Assembly (NCBI GenBank): GCA_934553185.1
Contig: CAKTFF010000017.1
Coordinates: 1-14,547, forward strand
Direction: 5' to 3'
Origin: an uncultured Devosia sp.
Lineage (GTDB): Bacteria; Pseudomonadota; Alphaproteobacteria; Rhizobiales; Devosiaceae
DNA: 14,547 nt
The notes under the pieces were generated by a model. The model did not search any database and was not told the DNA's origin. It saw only the letters and a list, made by a program, of their open reading frames with translations. This document shows positions 5,932 to 13,483 of this stretch, one piece after another (within the stretch, counting starts at the first letter, position 1; the number at the start of each line of letters is the position of its first letter). The translations under genes and the position numbers were made by a program.

Positions 5932-7068
5932 ATGCCGCTCCAGCTTATTCTGCGCTACATCTTCACTATTCTGTCGCTGCTTATTTTGGGGCTGGCGATC
6001 TACCTCCTTTGGAACTGGTATCAGGGCGACCTGATCCGCCAGGTTGATGGGGATATCGTGCGCGTGCGCACCGACTGGTACCTGTGGCTTGGTCTGGCTC
6101 TGCTGGCCTTCTCGTTTGCGGGCAGGCCGCTGGTGCTGTTGCTTTTGGCCCGGCGAGACACGGACCCGACCTCGCCAGAACGCAGCAATGGCCGGATCAT
6201 AGAAACTCCAAACGGCTCACAGCTCTATGTGGAAGAGCATGGCGCGCCCGACGCGCCGCCGCTGGTGCTTGTGCATGGCTGGGCTATGGACAGCACGATC
6301 TGGTTTTACCTCAAGCGCGATCTCGCCAAGCGCTTTCACGTCATCTGCTGGGACCTGCCCGGACTGGGCCGCTCAACGCCAGCTTCTTCCTCCAATATCG
6401 GTCTGTCCACCTTTGCCAAGGACCTTAAGAGCGTTATGGCGATTGCGGGTGACCGGCGCGTTGTTCTGGCCGGGCACAGCATTGGCGGCATGACCATCCA
6501 GACGCTGGCGCGTGACGAACCAGACTTCTTCAACCAGCATGTTGCGGGCACGGTGTTGATCAACACGACCTATACCAATCCGCTCAAAACCATGATCCTG
6601 AGCGGGTTAGCGCAGGCGATCCGCTGGCCCTTGCTGGAGCCGATCATGCGGCTATCCATTTTTCTGCAGCCGCTGGTGTGGCTGGGTGCCTGGCAGAGCT
6701 ATCTCAGCGGCTCGGCGCATATGGCGAACCGTTTAGGGTTCGGTAAGTATGTGACGCGCAGCCAGCTCGAACACACGACGCTTCTCGCGACGCGCAACCC
6801 GCAGGGCAACATCCAGCGCGGCAACCTTGCCATGTTCCGTTGGGATGCGACCCACGCCATTGCCAAGGTTTCGCCTCCCTTGCTGGTGCTGGCCGGCGCG
6901 ATGGATATCGTCACCAAGCCCGAAGCCGGCGAGCAGATTGCGCGCGACCGGGCGGGAAGCCATTTCACCGCCTTTGAGGGCGCCAATCACATGGGCTTTC
7001 TGGAGCGCGCGGACGTCTACAACAGCGCGATCGCCGACTTCGCCATGTCCGTGCAGGTAAGAAGCTAG
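5932..7068 (+). CDS. Membrane-anchored alpha/beta hydrolase
   Basis: 378 residues. Two hydrophobic segments (about 5-29 and 50-73) with positive residues outside both (Arg8, Arg74, Arg75) predict a helical hairpin anchoring a cytoplasm-facing catalytic domain. The domain has the full alpha/beta-hydrolase set: oxyanion HGW (115-117), WDLPGLGRS (140-148), nucleophile Ser183 in AGHSIGGM, acid Asp325 in AGAMDIV, and His353 in GANHMGF. A cap of hydrophobic helices sits around residues 215-260. Substrate unknown; esterase, haloperoxidase-like or lipid hydrolase activity are all possible. No strong ribosome site precedes the ATG (ACAGG at a long distance). It lies 62 bases after the catalase gene, past a terminator hairpin, and 55 bases before the DUF1206 gene, which has its own stress promoter. 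Confidence 0.88.
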   Translation: MPLQLILRYIFTILSLLILGLAIYLLWNWYQGDLIRQVDGDIVRVRTDWYLWLGLALLAFSFAGRPLVLLLLARRDTDPTSPERSNGRIIETPNGSQLYVEEHGAPDAPPLVLVHGWAMDSTIWFYLKRDLAKRFHVICWDLPGLGRSTPASSSNIGLSTFAKDLKSVMAIAGDRRVVLAGHSIGGMTIQTLARDEPDFFNQHVAGTVLINTTYTNPLKTMILSGLAQAIRWPLLEPIMRLSIFLQPLVWLGAWQSYLSGSAHMANRLGFGKYVTRSQLEHTTLLATRNPQGNIQRGNLAMFRWDATHAIAKVSPPLLVLAGAMDIVTKPEAGEQIARDRAGSHFTAFEGANHMGFLERADVYNSAIADFAMSVQVRS

Positions 7069-7073
7069 AAGGC

Positions 7074-7098
7074 GGAACGAGCTCTATCGCCGCCCGTT
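7074..7098 (+). promoter_or_regulatory. EcfG-type general stress promoter of the DUF1206 gene
   Basis: GGAAC (7074-7078), 16 bases, CGTT (7095-7098), placed in the 55-base gap after the hydrolase stop and 26 bases before the next ATG. It has the same boxes and same spacing as the site before the Mn catalase gene (4883-4907), and fits the alphaproteobacterial EcfG consensus exactly. Confidence 0.8.
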
Positions 7099-7123
7099 GC
7101 TTGGCCGAACGAGGACCTGACCC

Positions 7124-7948
7124 ATGCACAACCATTTCGAGACCCTGGCACGAGGCGGCTATGCGGCACGCGGCGTCGTTTACCTTCTGCTCGGCGGGCT
7201 GGCTCTGGCTTCTGCGGTGTGGGGCGGCAGCGACGCCGAAGGGTCCTCGGATGCGTTGACCAGCCTTTTGCAGCTGCCGTTTGGCCGGATCATTCTTGGC
7301 TTGGTTGCGGTCGGCTTGTTTGGTTATGTGGCGTGGCGGCTTGCCCAGGGGCTGCTCGATGCCGACAATGTCGGCACGGACGCCAAGGGTATGGTTGGCC
7401 GCGTTGGGTCGGTTGTGAGTGCTGGCGCCAACGTGTTTCTGGCTTTGAGCGCTGCACGGATCGCGCTGGGCAGCGGAAGTGGCAGCAGCGGCGGTGGGGG
7501 CGAGGAGCAAGCATCCGCCTGGTTGCTTCAGCAGCCGTTTGGCCCGTGGCTGCTTGGCCTTGCAGCTCTGGGGGTCATCGGGGCTGGTTGTGCGCAGGTG
7601 TGGAAAGGCGCTTCGGGCAAGTATCGCAAGCATATCGATCTGCCAGCGGCGCATGCCGATCTGCTCGACAAGGTCTGCCGCTTTGGCCTCCTGGCGCGCG
7701 GATTGCTGCTGGTCGTGGTTGGCGGCTTCGTTCTTTATGCCGCCTGGACGGTTTCGCCCGAGCAAGCTGGGGGCACTTCGGAAGCGCTTGACTATGTGCA
7801 TGCCATGCCCTTTGGACGCTGGCTCTATGGCCTGGCTGCGCTGGGGCTGGTGGCTTTCGGATGCTACTCGATCGTTCAAACGCTGTATCGCCGGGTCGAT
7901 GCGCCCACCACGGCCGATGTCAAGAATGCTGTACCCGGCCTGGGCTAG
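7124..7948 (+). CDS. DUF1206 membrane protein with three internal repeats
   Basis: 274 residues, inner membrane, about six helices in three repeats of two. Each repeat contains PFG followed by a hydrophobic helix: PFGRIILGLVAVGLFGY (52-68), PFGPWLLGLAALGVIGA (138-154) and PFGRWLYGLAALGLVAF (229-245). Each is preceded by an ARG-containing helix such as YAARGVVYLLLGGLAL (13-28). Repeats one and two are joined by a Gly/Ser linker (116-126). This is the DUF1206 architecture; its biochemical role is not established. GAGGA precedes the ATG by about 9 bases. An EcfG-type promoter directly upstream places it with the general stress response. Its stop overlaps the stop of the convergent GntR gene by four bases (CTAG). 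Confidence 0.88.
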   Translation: MHNHFETLARGGYAARGVVYLLLGGLALASAVWGGSDAEGSSDALTSLLQLPFGRIILGLVAVGLFGYVAWRLAQGLLDADNVGTDAKGMVGRVGSVVSAGANVFLALSAARIALGSGSGSSGGGGEEQASAWLLQQPFGPWLLGLAALGVIGAGCAQVWKGASGKYRKHIDLPAAHADLLDKVCRFGLLARGLLLVVVGGFVLYAAWTVSPEQAGGTSEALDYVHAMPFGRWLYGLAALGLVAFGCYSIVQTLYRRVDAPTTADVKNAVPGLG

Positions 7949-8691
7949 GGCTGCGTGACCAAGGTCATGACGCGGGCATCATCAAGGCTGATAATGGTTT
8001 CGAGCGCATCTTGTGCAGCCTGCGAATGCCCCGCCTCGATCGCACGGAGCAGGCTGAGATGGGCCGCATAGGAGTTTTTGCGGTAAGCCTCCTCGTCAGC
8101 TGTTGTCAGAGTTTTCAGGGCCAGCGCCAGGGTTAGTTCAACTATCCCGATCACCGAGCGCAGGAGAGCATTGCCTGAGCTTTCGGCGATCGCGCGATGG
8201 ATTTCGAGGCCTGCCAAGCCGTGCGCTTCGATGCCGCCATCGGCCATATCCATCTGGTGGAGCCAGTATTTCATGAGCCGCACGTGTTCGGCTGTGCGCC
8301 TTAGGGTGGCGAGGGCCACCGCGCGGCTTTCGAGGGCACGCCTCGTGTCAAACAGAGACTCATAAAAGCGCCGGTCCGGCTTGGCCCAGAAATGCCAGGA
8401 CAGCACCTGGGGATCGAAAAAGCTCCAGCGGCTTGGGGGAGAGACGCGGGTGCCCACCTTGGGCCGCGCTTCGATCAAGCCTTTGGCTTCCAGGGTCTTG
8501 AGGGCCTCGCGCAGAACCGTGCGCGAAACGCCAAAGCTTTCCATCATCTGCGCGTCGCTGGGCAGGATCGTGCCTACAGGGAAGCGGCCGGTGACGATGC
8601 CCAAGCCTATTTCGTTGATCACGAAATTGTGGAAATTGCGCGCTGCAGGCCGCCCGGAAAGCGAGCGAATAAGGCTGCCTGCTTCGATCAT
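7945..8691 (-). CDS. FadR/DgoR-like GntR transcriptional regulator
   Basis: 248 residues. An N-terminal winged helix-turn-helix (about 20-85: TILPSDAQMMESFGVSRTVL, then EALKTLEAKGLIEARPKVGT) is followed by an FCD ligand-binding domain (about 105-235). The linker WSFFDPQVLSW resembles the sugar-acid-responsive DgoR-type branch. In the FCD core His165 and His211 are visible, but the position four before His165, usually an Asp metal ligand, is Gly161. The ATG directly follows the yjfF stop (TAG-ATG, no gap), so it is the last gene of the ytfQRT-yjfF operon and translationally coupled. The natural inference is a local regulator of this importer, with a sugar or sugar acid as effector; the effector cannot be read from sequence. 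Confidence 0.9.
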   Translation of the reverse strand: MIEAGSLIRSLSGRPAARNFHNFVINEIGLGIVTGRFPVGTILPSDAQMMESFGVSRTVLREALKTLEAKGLIEARPKVGTRVSPPSRWSFFDPQVLSWHFWAKPDRRFYESLFDTRRALESRAVALATLRRTAEHVRLMKYWLHQMDMADGGIEAHGLAGLEIHRAIAESSGNALLRSVIGIVELTLALALKTLTTADEEAYRKNSYAAHLSLLRAIEAGHSQAAQDALETIISLDDARVMTLVTQP

Positions 8692-9669
8692 CTAGCGCCT
8701 CTCGGTCGCCTTTTCTCCAGGGGCGGAGGCGGCGAAGATGATGCGCTGCAGGACGATAAACAAGAACAGCAGCACCCCGATGACGATCTTGGTCCACCAG
8801 CTCGACAGCGTGCCGTCAAAGATGATGTAGGTCTGAACAAGACCCAACAGCATCACGCCGACAAAGGTGCCCAACACGAAACCATAGCCGCCTGTCAGCA
8901 AGGTGCCCCCGATGACCACGGCGCTGATCGCGTCGAGCTCGACGCCAACGGCTGCCAGGGGATAGCCGGCGGAGGTGTAAAGGGAAAAGACGATGCCGGC
9001 CAGGGCGGCCAGAATGCTGGAGAGCATATAGATCTGCACCGTGGTGCGCGCGACCGGCACGCCCATGAGCGACGCGGAAACCGCGTTACCGCCCAAGGCG
9101 TAAACATAGGAGCCGAAGCGGGTGCGGTGTGCCAGCAGCGCGCCAAGAAGGAAAATAACGATCATCAGGATGCCGATGAAACTCAACCTGCCCCCGCCCG
9201 GCAGGCGGATGATGAGATCGCCTAACCAGTCATAGAATTCGTGGTTGATCGGCACGGAGTCCTGCGTGATCACCGAGGCTCCGCCGCGCGCCAGGAACAT
9301 GCCGGCTAGGGTGACGATGAAACTGGGCACCTGCAGAAAATGGATGGTGAGACCCATGGCGGCGCCGAACAGGGCTGCAGCGCCTAGCGCGACAATAAAG
9401 GCGAGCAGCGGGTGGATGCCCAGCCAGGAAATCAGCACCGCTACGAGAACGCCGGTAAAGCCGATCACCGAGCCGACCGAGAGATCGATCCCGCCCGAGA
9501 TGATGACAAAGGTCATGCCGACGGCGGCGATGCCCAGAAAGGCATTGTCGGTGAGGAAATTGCCCAGGACGCGCGTGGACAGCATGCCGGGGAACTGCAG
9601 GACACTCAAGCCATAGGCGATGATGAAGATGACGGCGGTCGCGGCGAGCGGGCGGAGGCTGCGCTTCAT
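8692..9669 (-). CDS. yjfF: Sugar ABC transporter permease, YjfF type (galactofuranose)
   Basis: Inner-membrane permease of the ribose/galactose branch, 325 residues with 8-10 hydrophobic segments. Close agreement with E. coli YjfF, from memory, over long stretches: ILTDNAFLGI-like LTDNAFLGIAAVGMTFVI, SGGIDLSVGSVI, PINHEFYD, LAHRTRFGSYVYALGGNA, GVELDAISAVVIGGTLL and FDGTLSSWWTKI. It would pair with YtfT to form the channel. The start overlaps the ytfT stop as ATGA, and its stop abuts the regulator's ATG. Substrate in E. coli is galactofuranose; a related furanose is possible here. Confidence 0.9.
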   Translation of the reverse strand: MKRSLRPLAATAVIFIIAYGLSVLQFPGMLSTRVLGNFLTDNAFLGIAAVGMTFVIISGGIDLSVGSVIGFTGVLVAVLISWLGIHPLLAFIVALGAAALFGAAMGLTIHFLQVPSFIVTLAGMFLARGGASVITQDSVPINHEFYDWLGDLIIRLPGGGRLSFIGILMIVIFLLGALLAHRTRFGSYVYALGGNAVSASLMGVPVARTTVQIYMLSSILAALAGIVFSLYTSAGYPLAAVGVELDAISAVVIGGTLLTGGYGFVLGTFVGVMLLGLVQTYIIFDGTLSSWWTKIVIGVLLFLFIVLQRIIFAASAPGEKATERR

Positions 9670-10667
9670 TTGGGTGCGGCCTTTGCAGAAACGAGCCGGC
9701 GGGTGAACAATCGCCCGGCGAGAGGGGACTGAACCAGCAAGATCAAGATGATCATGCCCGCCTTGACGATCAGGTTGAACTCGGGCGGGAAGCCGGACAC
9801 AAGGATGCCTGTGTTCATTGCCTGGATGATCAGCGCGCCCACGACGGCCATGGGGATGGAGAACTTGCCACCCAGCAGCGAGGTGCCGCCAATGACCACG
9901 GCGAGGATCGCGTCGAGCTCGAGCCAGAGCCCGGAATTGTTGGCGTCAGCGCCGCGGATATCTGCGGCGACGACGATGCCAGCGACGGCGGCGCAGAAAC
10001 CGGACACCGCATAAACCAGCATCAGCAGCATGCGGCTGTGGATGCCGGCCAGTGACGCAGCAGCCCGGTTGACGCCGATGGCCTGGATGAAAAGGCCAAT
10101 GGCGCTCCGGCCCACAAACACCGTCACGAGAACCATCAGCACCAGGGCAATCACCGCAGCCATGGGCAGGCCGAGGAAAGAGCCGGTGCCGATAAAGATC
10201 AGCGCCGGATCGTTGAAGGTGACGATGGAGCCTTCGGTGATCAGCTGGGCGATGCCACGCCCAGCCACCATCAGCACCAGGGTGGCAATGATGGGCTGGA
10301 TGTCTAGCACGGCAACGAGGAACCCGTTCCACAGTCCGCAGGCCAGTCCGACTGCTAGCGCGGCTATGACGGCGACGGGCGTTGGATAGCCGGCGACAAC
10401 CATGGTTGCGGCGACGGCGCCGCACACGGCCATGATGGCGCCGACTGAAAGATCGACACCCTTTGTGGCAATGACCCCCGTCATGCCGATGGCGAGAATA
10501 GCGACGGGTGCGCCGCGATTGATCACGTCGATCAGCGAGCCGAACAGGCGTCCATCCTGCCAACTGATACGGAAGAAGCTGGGGAACAAGAGCCAGTTGA
10601 TCAGGAGGACTCCGACTAAGGCCAGCAATTGCGGATTGGCGAGCCTTTGCAGGTTGAAGCGCTTCAT
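9666..10667 (-). CDS. ytfT: Sugar ABC transporter permease, YtfT type (galactofuranose)
   Basis: Second inner-membrane permease, 333 residues with 8-10 hydrophobic segments. Family marks include GMTGVIATKGVDLSVGAIMA, the binding-protein-transport segment WLELDAILAVVIGGTSLLGG and the C-terminal PPEFNLIVKAG, which is found in E. coli YtfT. It is distinct in sequence from YjfF, so the importer has a heterodimeric channel as in E. coli. The start and the ytfR stop share ATGA, and its stop and the yjfF start share ATGA, so translation of all three is coupled. Confidence 0.9.
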   Translation of the reverse strand: MKRFNLQRLANPQLLALVGVLLINWLLFPSFFRISWQDGRLFGSLIDVINRGAPVAILAIGMTGVIATKGVDLSVGAIMAVCGAVAATMVVAGYPTPVAVIAALAVGLACGLWNGFLVAVLDIQPIIATLVLMVAGRGIAQLITEGSIVTFNDPALIFIGTGSFLGLPMAAVIALVLMVLVTVFVGRSAIGLFIQAIGVNRAAASLAGIHSRMLLMLVYAVSGFCAAVAGIVVAADIRGADANNSGLWLELDAILAVVIGGTSLLGGKFSIPMAVVGALIIQAMNTGILVSGFPPEFNLIVKAGMIILILLVQSPLAGRLFTRRLVSAKAAPK

Positions 10668-12181
10668 GCCGTTGCCTCGTCAGGGTTGGCGGCGATGGCC
10701 TGCACGATCACGCCGGGATTGATGTTGGTGCCGCGCAGTTCGGCCACCATTTCGCGGTCGCGCATGACGACGATGCGGGAGGAATAGGCAACCACTTCGT
10801 CCAGCTCGGAGGAGATCACCAGCATGGCCATGCCTTCGTCGCGGAGGCGGTTGATGGTGCGCACGATTTCGGCATGCGCGCCCACGTCGATGCCGCGTGT
10901 GGGTTCGTCGAGGATCAGGAAGGCCGGATCGGTCGCCAGCCAGCGCGACAGGATGACTTTTTGCTGGTTGCCACCCGAAAGGAGCTTGACGGGCATGTCG
11001 AGGGAGGCGGCGCGGATGTCCATGGCTTCGCCGAACCGGCCGGCAATCTCGAGCTGTTCGTCGCGGTTGAGGGCGCGGAACCAGCCCAGCTTGCCCTGCA
11101 ATGCGATGATGATGTTTTCGCGCACCGACAGGTCGCCCAGGATGCCTTCGGCCTTGCGGTCCTCGGGGGTAAAGCCGAAGCCGTGGCGGATCGCATCGGT
11201 GGTCTTGCGGATGGCGGCCGGCTGGCCATTGATGGCGACGCTGCCCTGGTCGGCCGGGTCTGCTCCAAACATGATGCGGGCCATCTCGGTTCGGCCCGAC
11301 CCCAGGAGTCCGGCGACGCCCACCACTTCACCCTTGTGGATAGTGAGGTCGAAGGGTTGCACGCTCTTCTTGCGACCAAAGCCCTTGAAGTCGAGCAGCA
11401 CTTCGCCCGTTGTGGCTTCGGGCTCGAGATCAGTGGCTCCCGAAAAGGCGATGTCCTTGCCCAGCATCAGGCGCACGACATCGGTGCGGCTCATGGCCTC
11501 GAGCGGGCGGGTCTCGATCAGCTTGCCGTTGCGCAACACCGTGAGGCGGTCGGAAATGGCAAAGACCTGGTCGAGAAAATGGGTGATGAAGATGATCGCA
11601 AGGCCCTGGCGCTTAAGATCGCGCACGACATCGAACAGCCTTTCCACCTCGTTGCGATCAAGACTGGCGGTGGGCTCGTCTAGGATCAGCACCTTGCCGG
11701 ACAGCTCAACGGCGCGGGCGATGGCAACGATCTGCTGGACGGCAACGGAGTGGGTGCCGAGTTCGCTTGCTGGATCAAGGGAGAGGCCATAACGGGCGAG
11801 GAGCACGCGTGCGGCGGCTTCCATCTTGCGGTGGTCCACAAGGCCGAAGCGTGTGGGCTGATGGCCAAGGTAAAGGTTTTCGGCGACCGAGCGGTTGGGC
11901 AGGAGATTGACCTCCTGATACACCGTGCCGATGCCATGGGTCTGGGCGTGAAGGGGATTGTCGAGCGTCACCTGTTGACCCTCAACGAAAACGCCGCCGC
12001 CATCGGGCTGGTAGGCGCCGGTCAGGATCTTGATCAGGGTGGATTTGCCAGCGCCGTTTTCGCCCAGCAGCGCATGGACTTCGCCGGCGCGGAGACCGAA
12101 ATCGACCGCGTCCAGCGCGGTGTGGTTGCCGAAGATCTTGATGACGCCGCGTGCTTCGAGCACGTATTCGCTGTCGGCCAT
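10664..12181 (-). CDS. ytfR: Sugar ABC transporter ATPase with two nucleotide-binding domains, YtfR type
   Basis: 505 residues from the ATG at 12181, matching the RbsA/XylG/YtfR double ATPase. Domain 1 has Walker A GENGAGKST (40-48), the degenerate signature SVAVQQ, and Walker B KVLILDEPTASLD. Domain 2 has the usual relaxed Walker A GLLGSGRTE, an intact signature LSGGNQQK and Walker B FLILDEPTRGID. Energises uptake at the inner face of the membrane. I chose the ATG at 12179-12181 because GGAGGAGGG lies just upstream; an in-frame start at 12205 would add eight residues ahead of the conserved N-terminus and bury that site. Upstream, the ytfQ-ytfR gap of 131 bases carries a hairpin-rich repeat. 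Confidence 0.92.
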   Translation of the reverse strand: MADSEYVLEARGVIKIFGNHTALDAVDFGLRAGEVHALLGENGAGKSTLIKILTGAYQPDGGGVFVEGQQVTLDNPLHAQTHGIGTVYQEVNLLPNRSVAENLYLGHQPTRFGLVDHRKMEAAARVLLARYGLSLDPASELGTHSVAVQQIVAIARAVELSGKVLILDEPTASLDRNEVERLFDVVRDLKRQGLAIIFITHFLDQVFAISDRLTVLRNGKLIETRPLEAMSRTDVVRLMLGKDIAFSGATDLEPEATTGEVLLDFKGFGRKKSVQPFDLTIHKGEVVGVAGLLGSGRTEMARIMFGADPADQGSVAINGQPAAIRKTTDAIRHGFGFTPEDRKAEGILGDLSVRENIIIALQGKLGWFRALNRDEQLEIAGRFGEAMDIRAASLDMPVKLLSGGNQQKVILSRWLATDPAFLILDEPTRGIDVGAHAEIVRTINRLRDEGMAMLVISSELDEVVAYSSRIVVMRDREMVAELRGTNINPGVIVQAIAANPDEATA

Positions 12182-12217
12182 GCCGCCCTCCTCCACCGCA
12201 GCCACACCAAAGGCACG

Positions 12218-12287
12218 GTCACCCCGGGCTCGACCCGGGGCCCATCTTGAAAGCTCAGGATGGGTCCCGGCTCAAGGCCGGGATGAC
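12218..12287. repeat. Three-hairpin palindromic intergenic repeat
   Basis: The 70-base element is bounded by inverted ends GTCACCCCGG and CCGGGATGAC. Inside are three stems end to end: CCCCGGG-CTCGA-CCCGGGG (12222-12240), CCCATCTTGA-AAGC-TCAGGATGGG (12241-12264, one G-T wobble), and TCCCGGC-TCAAG-GCCGGGA (12265-12283). This cloverleaf-like layout resembles the dispersed extragenic palindromes common in Hyphomicrobiales genomes (RIME-like). Only one copy is in the window, so its repeated nature is inferred from recollection of such elements. It sits between ytfQ and ytfR and leaves the ytfR ribosome site intact. Confidence 0.75.
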
Positions 12288-12312
12288 GCCGTGGTTTGGG
12301 CAGGTCCCGTGA

Positions 12313-13287
12313 TCAGTAGCCCAGGCCCTTGCGGCGGTCGTATTCGCCCTGCGGGTCATCGGCCGGAGTATAGAGCTTGGACTCGGTGATGATGAACTTT
12401 TCCGGCTCCGTACCGTCGGCGAGGTAAGCAGAGAGGGCTTCGAGGGCCGGACCGGCCATGTCGGGCGTCAGTTCAACGGTGGCATTGGCTTCGCCGGCGG
12501 CCATGGCGGCAAAGATATCGGGCACGGCGTCGATGGAGACCACCTTGATGTCGGTACCGGGCTTGAGGCCGGCATCCTTGATGGCCTGGATCGCGCCAAC
12601 GGCCATGTCGTCGTTGTGGGCGTAGACCGCGCAGATGTCGGCGCCGCCGTTTTCGGCCTTGATGAAGCCTTCCATGACTTCCTTGCCCTTGGCGCGGGTG
12701 AAGTCACCGGTCTGGGAGCGGGCAATGGTGATATTGTCGTGGCCGGCAATGGCTTCCTCGAAGCCCTGCTTGCGGTTGATGGCCGGGGTGGAGCCCACAG
12801 TGCCCTGGAGTTCGACGACCTTGCAGTCTTCCTCGCCCACTTCGGCGACCAGCCATTCGCCAGCGACGCGGCCTTCCAGAACCTGATCGGAGGCGACAGA
12901 GGTTAGGTAGAGGTCTTCAGGGGCATCAACGCCGCGGTCGAGCAGCATGACGGGGATCTCGGCTTCCTGGGCTTCGGTCAGCACGTCTTCCCAGCCGGTT
13001 GCGACAACTGGAGCGACAAGGATCGCGTCCACGCCCTGGGCGATGAAACCACGAATGGCCTTGATCTGGTTTTCCTGCTTCTGCTGAGCGTCGGCAAACT
13101 TAAGATCAATGCCGAGCTCTTCGGCCTTCTGGCGGGTCACCGAGGTTTCAGCGGCGCGCCAGCCGGACTCCGAGCCGATCTGCGAAAAGCCGACGACGAG
13201 GCCGTTGAGGTTTTCCTGAGCGAGCGAAACGCCGGTCAAAGCAGTAGCGAGGCTTGCCGCGACGGCAAGCTTGGTGATGATGTTCAC
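12313..13287 (-). CDS. ytfQ: Periplasmic sugar-binding protein, YtfQ type (galactofuranose)
   Basis: 324 residues. Signal peptide 1-23 (hydrophobic LAVAASLATALTGV, ending SLA) and a type I periplasmic sugar-binding fold. Very close to E. coli YtfQ, from memory: FSQIGSESGWRAAE, FADAQQKQENQIKAIRGFIA, VDAILVAPVVATGWEDVL, VVELQGTVGS, SQTGDFTRAKGKEVMEGFIK, VYAHNDDMAVGAIQAIK and ATVELTPDMAGPALEAL. E. coli YtfQ binds galactofuranose, so the same or a similar furanose is likely. GTG start at 13285-13287 with GGGAGGA seven bases upstream. It is the first gene of the operon with ytfR, ytfT, yjfF and the GntR regulator. The gap to ytfR holds a palindromic repeat that may favour ytfQ mRNA. Confidence 0.94.
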   Translation of the reverse strand: MNIITKLAVAASLATALTGVSLAQENLNGLVVGFSQIGSESGWRAAETSVTRQKAEELGIDLKFADAQQKQENQIKAIRGFIAQGVDAILVAPVVATGWEDVLTEAQEAEIPVMLLDRGVDAPEDLYLTSVASDQVLEGRVAGEWLVAEVGEEDCKVVELQGTVGSTPAINRKQGFEEAIAGHDNITIARSQTGDFTRAKGKEVMEGFIKAENGGADICAVYAHNDDMAVGAIQAIKDAGLKPGTDIKVVSIDAVPDIFAAMAAGEANATVELTPDMAGPALEALSAYLADGTEPEKFIITESKLYTPADDPQGEYDRRKGLGY

Positions 13288-13343
13288 GATGTCCTCCCAT
13301 GTGGTCGCTGCGGCGTGTTCACCTGCGGCGATAGGGGGACGCT

Positions 13344-13362
13344 ATATAAAGTACTATTATAT
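13344..13362. promoter_or_regulatory. AT-rich dyad in the ytfQ/ABC-F intergenic region, possible operator
   Basis: ATATAA (13344-13349), seven bases AGTACTA, TTATAT (13357-13362): perfect 6-bp arms in a run that is much more AT-rich than its surroundings. On the ytfQ strand it lies about 57-75 bases before the GTG, right after TTTACA (a possible -35 box), so it probably overlaps the operon promoter. The obvious candidate binder is the GntR protein encoded at the end of the operon. The rest of the 196-base gap shows no gene. Confidence 0.4.
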
Positions 13363-13483
13363 GTAAACAGCCAAGTTGATGCTTTGTGCAGCCTCTTGCA
13401 TGGAGCCTGTGACGCTGGCGCGCTTGCCTCCCCGGGCCAGGAATGGTCTACCGGCCGCGATCCAGATCCCAAGGTTTTTGCGC

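Noticed and set aside
6965..7879. Open minus-strand frame opposite the DUF1206 gene
   Set aside because: No domain, and it overlaps the EcfG promoter and the repeat-structured DUF1206 gene.
10824..11792. Long open plus-strand frame opposite ytfR
   Set aside because: Ser/Arg-rich translation typical of a shadow frame; ytfR on the other strand has all ATPase motifs.
13350..13356. TATAAT on the minus strand inside the AT-rich dyad, considered as a -10 box for ytfQ
   Set aside because: No -35-like hexamer lies 16-18 bases upstream, and TTTACA to TATAGC has only a 15-base spacer, so no promoter could be assigned with confidence.
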